Shown piece after piece: positions 1-8,996 of a stretch of DNA of 64,000 bases. This stretch comes from Yeosuana aquiaggeris. Lineage in GTDB: Bacteria; Bacteroidota; Bacteroidia; Flavobacteriales; Flavobacteriaceae. The notes beneath the pieces are model-generated. The model had not been told where the DNA came from, searched no databases, and saw only the letters and a list, made by a program, of their open reading frames with translations. The translations under genes were made by a program, and so were the position numbers. Each line of letters starts with the position of its first letter. The first letter of the stretch is position 1. The DNA is taken from the NCBI RefSeq assembly GCF_044003965.1, contig NZ_JBAWKC010000003.1, positions 496,001 through 560,000 of the forward strand, written 5' to 3'.

Positions 1-342
1 ACGCCATATATGGATGAAGCGGCTCTATGTGATAGAATTGCCTTTATTCAAAATGGGGCTATTTTAGAAATTGATACACCAAAAGCCATTGTTAATCATT
101 TTTCAAAGACACTTTATAATATTAGTGCTGACAATATGTACCAATTAATGGAAAGTCTTAGGTTTTATAAGCATACTTTTAGTGTTTATCCTTTTGGTGA
201 ATATGTTCATTATTCTGATAATAGAATGAATATGAACCCTGATGAATTAAATGACTATTTACAGTCAAAAGGTTTGAAGGAAATAACAATTGAAGTAATG
301 CGACCTACCATTGAAGATACTTTTATGGCTTTAGCAAAATAA
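1..342 (+). CDS. ABC transporter ATP-binding protein, C-terminal part (5' truncated by window edge)
   Basis: The reading frame is open from base 1 (T-P-Y-M-D-E-A), so the gene starts outside the window and the ATG at 10 is internal. The PYMDEAALCDR segment follows the H-loop of an ABC ATPase, where the switch histidine lies just upstream of the window. The remaining ~100 residues are the accessory C-terminal domain common in ABC-2 drug-export ATPases, ending in the usual IEDTFMALAK-like helix. It stops 4 bases before a second, complete ABC ATPase gene and belongs to the same export operon. In YbhF-type exporters these two ATPase halves are often fused; here they are separate proteins. The substrate cannot be told from sequence. 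Confidence 0.9.
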   Translation, partial: TPYMDEAALCDRIAFIQNGAILEIDTPKAIVNHFSKTLYNISADNMYQLMESLRFYKHTFSVYPFGEYVHYSDNRMNMNPDELNDYLQSKGLKEITIEVMRPTIEDTFMALAK

Positions 343-346
343 TTTT

Positions 347-1069
347 ATGGAAAACGTCATTGAAGCTAACAATTTAACAAAATCATTTGGCGCTTTCACA
401 GCAGTTAATGCTATTTCATTTCATGTGAAAAAAGGTGAAATTTTTGGATTTCTTGGGGCTAATGGTGCCGGAAAAACAACAGCAATGAAAATGTTAATTG
501 GGATATCCACTCCCTCTTCTGGAGCAGCTACAGTTGCAGGTTTTGATGTGTTCACAGAAGCAGAATCTATCAAGAGAAATATTGGCTATATGAGCCAGAA
601 ATTTGCGCTTTATGATGACTTAACTGTTAAAGAAAACATCACTTTTTTTGGAGGTATATATGGGTTGACAAGAGCCGCTATTAAAGAAAAAACCCAAGTG
701 CTCATTGATGAGTTAAATTTAGAAAATGTAGCGAATCAACACGTAGGCTCCTTGCCCTTAGGTTGGAAACAAAAGATATCTTTTTCAGTGGCCTTATTAC
801 ATAATCCTAAAATTGTATTTCTTGACGAGCCAACAGGTGGCGTTGACCCAATTACGAGACGACAATTTTGGGAAATGATTTACAAAGCCGCGCATCAAGG
901 CACTACCATCTTTGTAACAACTCACTATATGGACGAGGCGGAATACTGTGACCGAGTTTCCATTATGGTTAATGGAAAAATTGAAGCTTTGGATACTCCA
1001 AAAAACCTCAAAAGAACATATGAAGTAGATAGTATGAATGATGTTTTTTTAAAATTGGCTAGAGGATGA
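347..1069 (+). CDS. ABC transporter ATP-binding protein (YbhF-like second ATPase)
   Basis: Full-length 240-aa ABC ATPase. Visible motifs are Walker A GANGAGKTT (residues 37-45), Q-loop YMSQ (Q84), Walker B IVFLDEP (156-162), D-loop GGVD and H-loop TTHYMDEAE. The signature motif is the degenerate LPLGWKQK (about 136-143) instead of LSGGQ, a variant known in the YbhF/drug-export ATPases, so it is not a sign of inactivity. It couples ATP hydrolysis at the inner membrane to export through the two ABC-2 permeases encoded downstream. It starts 4 bases after the preceding ATPase gene; 84 bases separate it from the first permease. Function as a drug or toxic-compound exporter is inferred from family and gene order. 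Confidence 0.93.
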   Translation: MENVIEANNLTKSFGAFTAVNAISFHVKKGEIFGFLGANGAGKTTAMKMLIGISTPSSGAATVAGFDVFTEAESIKRNIGYMSQKFALYDDLTVKENITFFGGIYGLTRAAIKEKTQVLIDELNLENVANQHVGSLPLGWKQKISFSVALLHNPKIVFLDEPTGGVDPITRRQFWEMIYKAAHQGTTIFVTTHYMDEAEYCDRVSIMVNGKIEALDTPKNLKRTYEVDSMNDVFLKLARG

Positions 1070-1153
1070 AACCTTTAAGACTAATATTAATCAAAATGAA
1101 AAATAATCACTTGGATGTTCCATGTAACAGATGAAAAACAATAAAAGGAATAT

Positions 1154-2260
1154 ATGAAACTGTTTTTAGGATTTGTAAAAAAGGAATTCTACCATATCCT
1201 TCGAGATAGGCGCTCATTATTCATTTTATTTGGCATGCCTATTATTCAAATATTACTCTTTGGTTTTGCAATAACCAATGAAATTAATAATGTGAATATT
1301 GCCATATTTGACCATTCCAAGGATATAACTACTCATGAAATTATTAATAAAATTTCAGCATCTTCATATTTCAGTATCAACCAACTTATTGTCAATGAAA
1401 AGGATATAGAATCGGTTTTTAAAAAAGGAAAGATAAAGGCAGTTTTAATTTTCGAAAAAGATTTTAATAAAAAACTTATCACTAATAAAAATCCGACTGT
1501 TCAAATAATCACAGACGCAACGGATCCAAATACAGCAAATACCATTTCAAATTATGTAAATGCCATTATACAAACTTATGTCAAAGAAATAAATAAGGAT
1601 ACTCCCATCGTTTATCAAATAAACGCGCAATCACATATGGTCTATAATCCTGAATTAAAAAGTGTTTTTATGTTTGTTCCAGGCGTTATGACAGTTATTT
1701 TAATGTTAGTTTCTGCCATGATGACCTCAATTTCAATCACCAGAGAAAAAGAATTAGGAACCATGGAAATCTTACTGGTTTCTCCTTTAAAACCTATTCA
1801 AGTCATTGCTGGAAAAGTTATTCCATACGTTTTCTTATCTGTAATTAATGCGATTGTCATTATAGTTTTGAGCATTTTTATATTTAAAATGCCGGTTCAA
1901 GGAAGTTTAATTTTATTAGGATTTGAAAGTGTTTTATTTATTATCACGGCATTGGCTTTGGGCATTTTGATTTCAACAGTTTCTGCAACTCAACAAACAG
2001 CAATGATGATTTCATTAATGGGCTTAATGCTTCCGGTAATTATTTTATCTGGTTTTATTTTTCCCATAGACAGCATGCCACTTCCATTACAAATTATTAG
2101 CAACATCATCCCAGCTAAATGGTTTATAATCATCTTAAAAGCGATTATGCTAAAAGGAGTTGGTATTATCTATATATGGAAAGAAACCCTCATTTTATTA
2201 TCTATGACCTTATTTTTTATTGTTTTAAGCACTAAAAAATATAAAATCAGATTAGAGTAA
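1154..2260 (+). CDS. ABC-2 type transporter permease (YbhS-like)
   Basis: 368-aa inner-membrane permease. It opens with an amphipathic FVKKEFYHILRDRRSL segment and a first membrane helix (about residues 25-45), followed by a ~130-residue extracytoplasmic domain and a block of five hydrophobic helices in the C-terminal half, the usual ABC2_membrane_3 layout. The conserved ITREKELGTMEILLVSPLKP stretch is the coupling region typical of this family. Its stop codon overlaps the start of the next permease (TAATG), so the two are almost certainly translationally coupled and form a heterodimeric channel. The substrate is unknown; a drug, dye or bile-salt-like compound is the family norm. Confidence 0.9.
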   Translation: MKLFLGFVKKEFYHILRDRRSLFILFGMPIIQILLFGFAITNEINNVNIAIFDHSKDITTHEIINKISASSYFSINQLIVNEKDIESVFKKGKIKAVLIFEKDFNKKLITNKNPTVQIITDATDPNTANTISNYVNAIIQTYVKEINKDTPIVYQINAQSHMVYNPELKSVFMFVPGVMTVILMLVSAMMTSISITREKELGTMEILLVSPLKPIQVIAGKVIPYVFLSVINAIVIIVLSIFIFKMPVQGSLILLGFESVLFIITALALGILISTVSATQQTAMMISLMGLMLPVIILSGFIFPIDSMPLPLQIISNIIPAKWFIIILKAIMLKGVGIIYIWKETLILLSMTLFFIVLSTKKYKIRLE

Positions 2261-3381
2261 TGAAGATATTAGGTTTTATAATTCAGAAGGAGTTTAAGCA
2301 AATCTTTAGAAATAAAGGCATGTTACCTATTATCTTCATAATGCCTTTAATTCAGCTAATTATCCTGTCTAACGCAGCAACTTTTGATATAAAAAATATC
2401 AAATTCTCCTATATTGATAATGACCATACTTCTTATTCCAGAAACTTAATTAGCAAATTTGATGCTTCAAAATACTTTCATGTTATTACAGATTTTCCTA
2501 ATGAAAATGAAGCCAATTCAGCTATGTTAAATGGTGATATCGACGTTGTTTTAGAAATCCCACAACATTTTGAACGCGATTTAACAAAAGATAAGTTTAC
2601 TAATCTGAGTGTGACTATTAATGCTATTGATGGCGCTGCTGCAGGTGTTGAAAGCGTCTATATAAACCAAATTATTCAGAGTTACAATAAACATATTAAG
2701 GTAAACCTAATGCAACCTGAAGATGCTCAAATAACCCCTTTGAATATTAATACTATACCGTCTTTTTGGTATAATAAAACACTTAATTATAAAACATTTA
2801 TGGTTCCTGGAATCTTAGTTTTATTAGTGACCATGATCACATTATTTCTATCTGGTATGAACATTGTTCGTGAAAAAGAAATTGGGACCTTAGAACAAAT
2901 CAATGTCACCCCTATCAAAAAAAGTCAGTTTATTATTGGAAAATTATTTCCTTTTTGGGTTATAGGTTTAGGCTTATTAAGTATTGGTTTAATAATAGCT
3001 AAAATTTTGTTTAATGTCCCTATTATTGGTAATCTTGGCTTGATGTATTTGTATACCTCTATTTATATATTAGTGATACTTGGTATTGGATTATTTATTT
3101 CAAACTTTACGGATACCCAACAACAAGCTATGTTTATTTCATGGTTTTTTATGGTTATTTTTATTCTTATGAGTGGTTTGTTTACACCTATTGAAAGTAT
3201 GCCCAAATGGGCCCAAATAATAACAGAATTCAATCCAATAAAGTATTTTGTACAGGTTATGCGTATGGTGATGCTAAAAGGATCAGGTATTATTGATATT
3301 TTACCCCAATTGCTAAAAACAATACTATATGCATTTATAATGAATGGCCTGGCTGTTTGGAGTTATAAAAAAACTATTTAG
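2260..3381 (+). CDS. ABC-2 type transporter permease (YbhR-like)
   Basis: 373-aa partner permease with the same architecture as its neighbour: one N-terminal membrane helix after IIQKEFKQIFRNKG, a large periplasmic domain (about residues 45-170) and five C-terminal helices with the VREKEIGTLEQINVTPIKK coupling motif. The start overlaps the upstream stop by one base. It is the last gene of the export operon; 195 bases with no supported gene follow, then a convergent gene on the minus strand. The HlyD-like adaptor and TolC-like partner normally associated with these operons would lie left of the window. Which of the two permeases corresponds to YbhR or YbhS is inferred only from order. Confidence 0.9.
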   Translation: MKILGFIIQKEFKQIFRNKGMLPIIFIMPLIQLIILSNAATFDIKNIKFSYIDNDHTSYSRNLISKFDASKYFHVITDFPNENEANSAMLNGDIDVVLEIPQHFERDLTKDKFTNLSVTINAIDGAAAGVESVYINQIIQSYNKHIKVNLMQPEDAQITPLNINTIPSFWYNKTLNYKTFMVPGILVLLVTMITLFLSGMNIVREKEIGTLEQINVTPIKKSQFIIGKLFPFWVIGLGLLSIGLIIAKILFNVPIIGNLGLMYLYTSIYILVILGIGLFISNFTDTQQQAMFISWFFMVIFILMSGLFTPIESMPKWAQIITEFNPIKYFVQVMRMVMLKGSGIIDILPQLLKTILYAFIMNGLAVWSYKKTI

Positions 3382-3576
3382 ATCCTTAAAATAGAAAAAT
3401 GGACTGGAACTTCTATAGTATATTGAATTTGTGCAATAACCAGGTGTTTTTGGTCCTGATAAAATTCATGAATTATCAGAACGTTGGAAAATGTAAATAA
3501 ATTTATTTTTTATTGTATCGCCAGATGATGGATGAATTTCACTATAAATTGCATAAATTAGGTGAAGTAAAACTGA

Positions 3577-4419
3577 TTATTTAGAAGTTCCCTTATATAA
3601 AACATTTAAGATCAAGCCTCCAATTATAAGAGCAATTCCCAGTAAACTCCAAAAGGTATAAACTTCACCAACCCAAAAAAGACCAATAAGTAACGTGAAA
3701 ATGACTTCAATGTATTTTAATGGTGCCACTTGGTTTGTTGAGGCAGTTTGAAAAGCTTTAGTCATATATACTTGTCCGAAGTATCCAAATACTCCCAAAC
3801 TAAATAATAATACCCATTCTATGCCTTTTGGGGTTACCCAATTACCAATTGACAATATGCCTCCTGTAATGGTCGCTATTACCATAAAATAGTTCACCAC
3901 AACCACAGGGTGTTCGCTTTTTCCTATTTTACATATTATAATATATACAAATCCACTGAATACTGAGGCTACCAAAACTAAGAAAAGACCATAGCTGCTG
4001 ACATTTGTGTCGAATCCCTTTAAAATCAGAACTCCTGAAAATGCCATGATAAAAAACAGCCATTGTAATGGTTTTACTTTTTCCTTTAAAAATATAATGG
4101 CAAAAAAAGTAGCAAAAATGGGCGCTATATATCTTAAAGAAACTGCGGTTCCCACTGGTAAATATTTGATTGACATAAAGAAAAAAGTCATTGAGGTAAC
4201 ACCAACTAAACCTCTTAATATCAGTATTTTATTATTATTTCCAATAATTGGTATTTTATTTTTTATAAGAAATCCGAAAGTAAAAAACAAAGAACTTATG
4301 GATCTAAAAAATACGATTTCATGTGCGTTAATAGCAACCAAATACTTGACTGTAACATTCATACAAGCAAATGCCAAAGTACTTATAATCATAAATTTTA
4401 TGGCATTTCTAATCTCCAC
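3577..4419 (-). CDS. DMT (EamA) family transporter
   Basis: 280-aa polytopic protein with about ten hydrophobic segments arranged as two EamA repeats, the standard drug/metabolite transporter size. The start is a GTG (complement of 4417-4419), because an in-frame TAA lies two codons upstream and the conserved N-terminal FMIISTLAFACMNVTVKYL helix follows directly. It lies 30 bases downstream of aguA on the same strand, so it is probably the third gene of the putrescine-synthesis operon. A role in export of a polyamine or of a related amine is an inference from that linkage; DMT permeases cannot be assigned substrates from sequence. Confidence 0.85.
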   Translation of the reverse strand: MEIRNAIKFMIISTLAFACMNVTVKYLVAINAHEIVFFRSISSLFFTFGFLIKNKIPIIGNNNKILILRGLVGVTSMTFFFMSIKYLPVGTAVSLRYIAPIFATFFAIIFLKEKVKPLQWLFFIMAFSGVLILKGFDTNVSSYGLFLVLVASVFSGFVYIIICKIGKSEHPVVVVNYFMVIATITGGILSIGNWVTPKGIEWVLLFSLGVFGYFGQVYMTKAFQTASTNQVAPLKYIEVIFTLLIGLFWVGEVYTFWSLLGIALIIGGLILNVLYKGTSK

Positions 4420-4449
4420 TCGTTACATAGCTGAATTTGAAAATAATTA

Positions 4450-5478
4450 CTATTCCGGTATTTGCTGACTCAAACAATGTAAGGTCCCGAACCCCCATAT
4501 TAAATCTATGGCACTAATGCCTATTACTTCTCTGGTAGGAAAACAGTTTGCAATAATATTTAAGGCCTCTCTATCATGAACATCATTAAATGTTGGTACT
4601 AATACGCATTGGTTTAAAATTAAAAAGTTGGCATAACTCGCGGGAATATGAATGCCATCAAATAGTAAAGGTGTTGGCATAGGTAATTCGACAATCTTTG
4701 GTGATTTTCCATTTTCTAAAACCGCTTTTTTTAGACGCTTTAAGTTGTCTTGAAGCGGCTTGTAATTTTTACTTTTAGGATTTGATTCAATCACAGTTAT
4801 AATAGTGTCTTCATTCACAAACCGGCATAAATCGTCAATATGACCGTGTGTATCATCACCAACTATACCATCGCCAACCCAAATGACATTACTGATTCCT
4901 AAATACTCCTTAAATATAATTTCATAATCAACTTTCGTGAAATTTTTATTTCTAATTTGAATGGTTGGATGCAGTAAACATTCTTCTGATGTTATTAAGG
5001 TGCCTTTACCGTTTACATCAATGGCTCCTCCTTCCAAAACAACAGGTTTCCCTTTATACATAACCTGTGTTAGTGGCATGTTTAAATGATTAGCAACTTT
5101 TGATGGCACTAACTTATCCAATTTAAAATTATTGTACTTCGCCCAGCCATTAAAATTAAAGTTTAAAGCTTCGCGTTTATCACCATTTTTCACGATAATA
5201 GGACCAGAATCGCGCATCCAACTTCTGTTGGTTTTATGAATAATGAAAGAAATGTTTTTAATATTTACATGGGCAGTTTCAAGCATGCCTTCCACTTTTT
5301 CTTTAAGCTTCTTATCTGCAACTACTAAAAAAACGGTTTCTATTAATGCTGCTTTTTTAATAAATTCAACAAAAGCCCATTGGATTGCACCGTATTTTCC
5401 CGGCCAATCATTACCATTATGTGGAAAGCAAAGTAATAAACCCTGTTGCTTTTCCCATTCCGCAGGAAATCTTCTCAT
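4450..5478 (-). CDS. aguA: Agmatine deiminase (agmatine iminohydrolase)
   Basis: 342-aa member of the agmatine deiminase / bacterial peptidylarginine deiminase family, hydrolysing agmatine to N-carbamoylputrescine and ammonia. Visible family landmarks are WMRDSGP (87-93), LEGGAID (148-154), GDDTHGHIDD (207-216, with the catalytic His213/Asp215 pair) and the nucleophilic cysteine in GFGTLHC (C335) close to the C-terminus. The length matches cytosolic AguA and there is no signal peptide, arguing against a secreted PAD. It begins in a TAATG overlap with the end of aguB, so the two enzymes of the pathway are translationally coupled in the order aguB-aguA. Confidence 0.93.
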   Translation of the reverse strand: MRRFPAEWEKQQGLLLCFPHNGNDWPGKYGAIQWAFVEFIKKAALIETVFLVVADKKLKEKVEGMLETAHVNIKNISFIIHKTNRSWMRDSGPIIVKNGDKREALNFNFNGWAKYNNFKLDKLVPSKVANHLNMPLTQVMYKGKPVVLEGGAIDVNGKGTLITSEECLLHPTIQIRNKNFTKVDYEIIFKEYLGISNVIWVGDGIVGDDTHGHIDDLCRFVNEDTIITVIESNPKSKNYKPLQDNLKRLKKAVLENGKSPKIVELPMPTPLLFDGIHIPASYANFLILNQCVLVPTFNDVHDREALNIIANCFPTREVIGISAIDLIWGFGTLHCLSQQIPE

Positions 5479-6365
5479 TAGTCTATGGCGCGTTTAGTTA
5501 TATCTCCAAAAGCATCAATACGTCTATCTCTGAAAAACGGCCAGTTTTGACGTACATTTTCTTGCAAATCTAAATCGACTTCGGCAATAAGTATTTCTTC
5601 TTTGTCATGTGAAGCCTGCGCTAAAATTTCTCCTTGAGGACCACAAATAAAAGAAGCTCCCCAAAATTCTAAACCATCCGTATTAGGTAAATACTTTTCT
5701 AGTCCTATTCTATTTGCCGCAGCTACATAAACGCCATTCGCAACAGCATGTCCTTTCATAACATTCATCCAGGCACCATATTGATTCACTCCATATTCCT
5801 CTTTTTCTTTAGGATGCCAACCTATAGCCGTAGGGTAGAATAAAACATCCGCACCTTTTAAAGCTGTCAGTCTTGCTGCTTCAGGATACCATTGATCCCA
5901 ACAAATAAGAATACCCACATTTCCTTTTTTTGTTGTATTGGATTTAAACCCTAAATCCCCTGGTGTAAAATAAAATTTTTCATAAAAATGGGGATCATCT
6001 GGAATATGCATTTTACGATATAACCCTGCCTCCGAGCCATCGGTATCCAGTATATAAGCACTATTATGGTAAATACCAGACATACGCTTTTCAAAAAAAG
6101 GAACAATAATGACGACGCCCAATTCCTTTGCTAAAGTACTAAAGGCATTAAAAGAAGTGCTGTAAAGTGGCTCTGCTAATGAAAAATTATTGGTGTCTTC
6201 ACTCTGGCAAAAATAATGACTGCTATAAAGCTCAGGTAATGAAATCACTTCAGCTCCTTTTTTTGCAGCTTCTTTCACCCAACTTAAACATTTCTTTAAA
6301 TTGTTTTCTGGTTTGTCATTTAAATTAAGCTGGATGACGGCTATTTTATAGGTTCTATTTCCCAT
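5478..6365 (-). CDS. aguB: N-carbamoylputrescine amidase
   Basis: 295-aa nitrilase-superfamily carbon-nitrogen hydrolase that releases putrescine, CO2 and ammonia from N-carbamoylputrescine. The Glu-Lys-Cys catalytic triad is visible at E45 (LPELYSSHYFC), K118 (YRKMHIPDDP) and C155 (ILICWDQWYPEAAR). The HIPDDPHFYEKFYFTPGD segment is characteristic of the AguB branch rather than of other nitrilases. It is the promoter-proximal gene of aguB-aguA-DMT on the minus strand, with a TAnnTTTG -7 box candidate just upstream. Together with aguA it provides the agmatine route to putrescine; an arginine decarboxylase is not in the window. Confidence 0.95.
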   Translation of the reverse strand: MGNRTYKIAVIQLNLNDKPENNLKKCLSWVKEAAKKGAEVISLPELYSSHYFCQSEDTNNFSLAEPLYSTSFNAFSTLAKELGVVIIVPFFEKRMSGIYHNSAYILDTDGSEAGLYRKMHIPDDPHFYEKFYFTPGDLGFKSNTTKKGNVGILICWDQWYPEAARLTALKGADVLFYPTAIGWHPKEKEEYGVNQYGAWMNVMKGHAVANGVYVAAANRIGLEKYLPNTDGLEFWGASFICGPQGEILAQASHDKEEILIAEVDLDLQENVRQNWPFFRDRRIDAFGDITKRAID

Positions 6366-6383
6366 GTATTTAGATTAAGAATA

Positions 6384-6391
6384 CAAAAATA
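6384..6391 (-). promoter_or_regulatory. Candidate -7 box for aguB operon
   Basis: The complement reads TATTTTTG, an exact match to the Bacteroidota housekeeping TAnnTTTG box, 18 bases upstream of the aguB ATG. No clear -33 TTTG was seen at the right spacing, so this is only a candidate. Confidence 0.4.
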
Positions 6392-6437
6392 GTTATTTAG
6401 ATTCGAATAGATAAATTGTAAATCAAATTCCATTAAA

Positions 6438-7988
6438 TCACCAATCTATAGGTCGGTAATCTTTTAAAAATTTACCACACCAATGCTTGCCTGTATTTAT
6501 ACCGTCAAAAAGAGGATCCATGACGCGTGCTGCCCCATCAACGATATCCAAAGGTGGTTGAAAATCATGAACTTCAGCCTTGTGTTTCGCTAAATCAGCC
6601 GGATCTTCATCAGTTACCCAACCTGTATCAACCGCATTAATAAAAATCCCGTATTTTGCCAAATCATCTGAAGCCGTATGCGTTAACATATTTAAAGCCG
6701 CTTTAGCCATATTGGTATGCGGATGACGTGACTCTTTGTAAAATCTATGAAACTTTCCTTCCATAGCAGACACATTAATAATATGCTTTTTTCCAGTCTT
6801 ATCCTTCTTCATTATTTCAGAAAGTCTGTTACAGAGTACAAAAGGCGCCACAGAATTAACCAATTGTACTTCAATCATTTCTGTGGTTTCAATTTCACCA
6901 AGCTTTAAACGCCAACTATTTGTTTTACGCAAATCTACTTGTTGCAAATCAGCATCTAATTGTCCTTCAGGAAATACTTCCTTAGCAACTAATGAATTAT
7001 CAAAACTATAAGGGATTTGAGAAAGTTTGGCTGATGCTCTTAAGCCAATTCCTGGTTCCGGTCCATGCCAGGTTACAGGCATATTCTGATTAGAAGAAGC
7101 ACCTGAAGTTAAGACCTTTAATTCTTGTAAACAGCTGTCATGATCAACTAATAAATCTTTAGCAAATTTTGGTAATGACTCCAGTGGTCGTTCTTCATTC
7201 TGCATCAAATGTGCATAAAAACCTGCAGGCCTTCTCACTGTTTGAGCTGCATTGTTTATCAGAATATCCAAGCGTTCATATTTTTGCTCAATAAAATTGC
7301 AGAAAATCTCGACACTAGGAATGTGTCTTAAATCTAGTCCATGAATTTTTAAGCGATGTCCCCATTCGGTAAAATCTGCCTCTTTCGAAAAACGCAAAGC
7401 ACTATCCACAGGGAATCTTGTGGTTGCAACGACGGTGGCTCCAGCCCGCAAACACATTAAGGTAATATGATATCCTATTTTTAAACGAGAGCCCGTTATA
7501 ACGGCTACTTGCCCTCTTAAATCGGCTGTTTGAAATCGTTTAGCATAATTAAAATCACCACAATCCGTGCACATGGTGTCATAAAAATGATGCAATGTTG
7601 TAAATTCTGTTTTGCAGACATAACAATTTCTAGGAGATTGAAGTTCAAGTTCCTTTTTGTTTTCTAAATCAACTGGAGATAATAATTTAGGCGCCACGAA
7701 AACTACAGATTCTCTTGCGCTTCTAATTCCTGTTTCTTTTCTTGCTGTTCGGTCCTTGGCTGCTAATTTGCGTTTTTCAGCTTTCTTAGCATCCTTTTTC
7801 CATTTAACAAACTCCTGTTTATTAGGACGAGACAATTTTCCTGAAGCCTTAATTAAAGCTATACGCTGTTCTTCCGGAATGTCAAAAATTTGATTGGAAT
7901 TAGAAATCAGTCGTTCTAAAATATCAATACATTTATTTATTTCATCAGAAGAAATTTCAGTATCCCCATTCATATTCTCATTAACCAT
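6438..7988 (-). CDS. Large SDR-family protein with zinc-ribbon-like N-terminal domain
   Basis: 516-aa protein, twice the usual short-chain dehydrogenase length. Residues 1-118 are charged and likely helical; a four-cysteine cluster follows (CxxC at 122/125 and CxxC at 140/143), then a Rossmann SDR domain with TGSRLKIG (165-172) in place of TGxxxGxG and the structural NNAAQ motif (245-249). S407 and K429 are in the positions of the catalytic Ser and Lys, but the YxxxK tyrosine position is threonine (T425-N-M-A-K429), and a ~100-residue insertion (about 260-375) separates NNAAQ from the active-site region. It probably binds NAD(P) but may not follow ordinary SDR chemistry. The substrate is unknown. 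It is a single gene, facing aguB in the same direction. Confidence 0.8.
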   Translation of the reverse strand: MVNENMNGDTEISSDEINKCIDILERLISNSNQIFDIPEEQRIALIKASGKLSRPNKQEFVKWKKDAKKAEKRKLAAKDRTARKETGIRSARESVVFVAPKLLSPVDLENKKELELQSPRNCYVCKTEFTTLHHFYDTMCTDCGDFNYAKRFQTADLRGQVAVITGSRLKIGYHITLMCLRAGATVVATTRFPVDSALRFSKEADFTEWGHRLKIHGLDLRHIPSVEIFCNFIEQKYERLDILINNAAQTVRRPAGFYAHLMQNEERPLESLPKFAKDLLVDHDSCLQELKVLTSGASSNQNMPVTWHGPEPGIGLRASAKLSQIPYSFDNSLVAKEVFPEGQLDADLQQVDLRKTNSWRLKLGEIETTEMIEVQLVNSVAPFVLCNRLSEIMKKDKTGKKHIINVSAMEGKFHRFYKESRHPHTNMAKAALNMLTHTASDDLAKYGIFINAVDTGWVTDEDPADLAKHKAEVHDFQPPLDIVDGAARVMDPLFDGINTGKHWCGKFLKDYRPIDW

Positions 7989-8050
7989 AGAAAAATTTTA
8001 TTGATATAAAAAAGAGCAAAATTAGTTTAATTTTATTCTCAAAAAGCAGA

Positions 8051-8956
8051 TTATCTTAATGTTCTGATATTTTTTTTTGAGGTAATGAAATAGACGCCTG
8101 TTAATAATACAGCAGCAGCAAGTATAGATTGTCCCGTTATCGTTTCATCAAGAACAAGCCATCCCAACAATAATGCTATAACTGGATTTACATAGGCTGA
8201 AGTCGTAACTTTTTCTGTAGAAACTACTTTAAGCAAATAATTAAATGATGTAAACGCCACAATACTTCCAAATAACACTAAAAGACTCATCGATATTTTT
8301 ACCGGGGTAGTCCATAGAAATGGTGACATCCATTCTTCACCAATAATAAAACTAGTAATACCCAATATAATACCTCCTGAAAGCATTTGATATCCCGTAT
8401 TTATAAAAAAATTAGAAGGTAATTCTGCCTTAGCCACAAACAAGCTACCAAAACTCCAGCTTATCACACAGGTAAAAATCATCATGATTCCTAAAACAGT
8501 GTTTTCCTGAAACACCAATTCCTTTTGACTCACCAATAAATACATTCCAATAATTCCCAGAATAATGCCAATAACTGACATGCCTTTAATTTTTTTACCG
8601 TCAAGCATCCTCATAAGAATCAATACAATTAAAGGCTGAGTTGAGGCTAGAAGTGCTCCAAAACCACTGTCAACATACCTTAAAGCCCAAACAAAAACAC
8701 CATTACCATAGGCTAAAAACAAAAAACCAGCGATAATACAATTAATGATTTGTTTTTTATTGATTGCCAAACTAAGTTTCATGAACTTGGCTATGACAAA
8801 AATTAAAATTCCAGCCGTAATAAAACGTATTGAAGCTAAAAAAAGAGGAGAGATTTGTGTTACGGCTATTTTGTTTAATAGATAAGTTGAACCCCAAATA
8901 ACATAAATAGCAATAAAGGCTAATACAATAAGTACCGTTTTACGAGGTAAGCCCAT
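8051..8956 (-). CDS. DMT (EamA) family transporter
   Basis: 301-aa integral membrane protein with ten predicted helices in two EamA halves; the N-terminal half carries the conserved IYVIWGSTYLLNKIAV segment and the C-terminal half SAYVNPVIALLLGWLVLDE, a hallmark of the RhaT/YdcZ-like EamA proteins. It belongs to a different branch from the 280-aa DMT protein near the left end. It is preceded by a 40-base gap from the PPK2 gene on the same strand and may be co-transcribed with it. Substrate unknown; amino-acid or metabolite efflux is the commonest role in the family. Confidence 0.87.
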   Translation of the reverse strand: MGLPRKTVLIVLAFIAIYVIWGSTYLLNKIAVTQISPLFLASIRFITAGILIFVIAKFMKLSLAINKKQIINCIIAGFLFLAYGNGVFVWALRYVDSGFGALLASTQPLIVLILMRMLDGKKIKGMSVIGIILGIIGMYLLVSQKELVFQENTVLGIMMIFTCVISWSFGSLFVAKAELPSNFFINTGYQMLSGGIILGITSFIIGEEWMSPFLWTTPVKISMSLLVLFGSIVAFTSFNYLLKVVSTEKVTTSAYVNPVIALLLGWLVLDETITGQSILAAAVLLTGVYFITSKKNIRTLR

Positions 8957-8996
8957 AGAATAAATTTCAAAGAATTAATTTGATAAATTTAGATAT

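Noticed and set aside
4007..4468. 153-codon plus-strand reading frame
   Set aside because: Lies antisense to the DMT permease and aguA end; its sequence is the reverse image of membrane helices and matches nothing.
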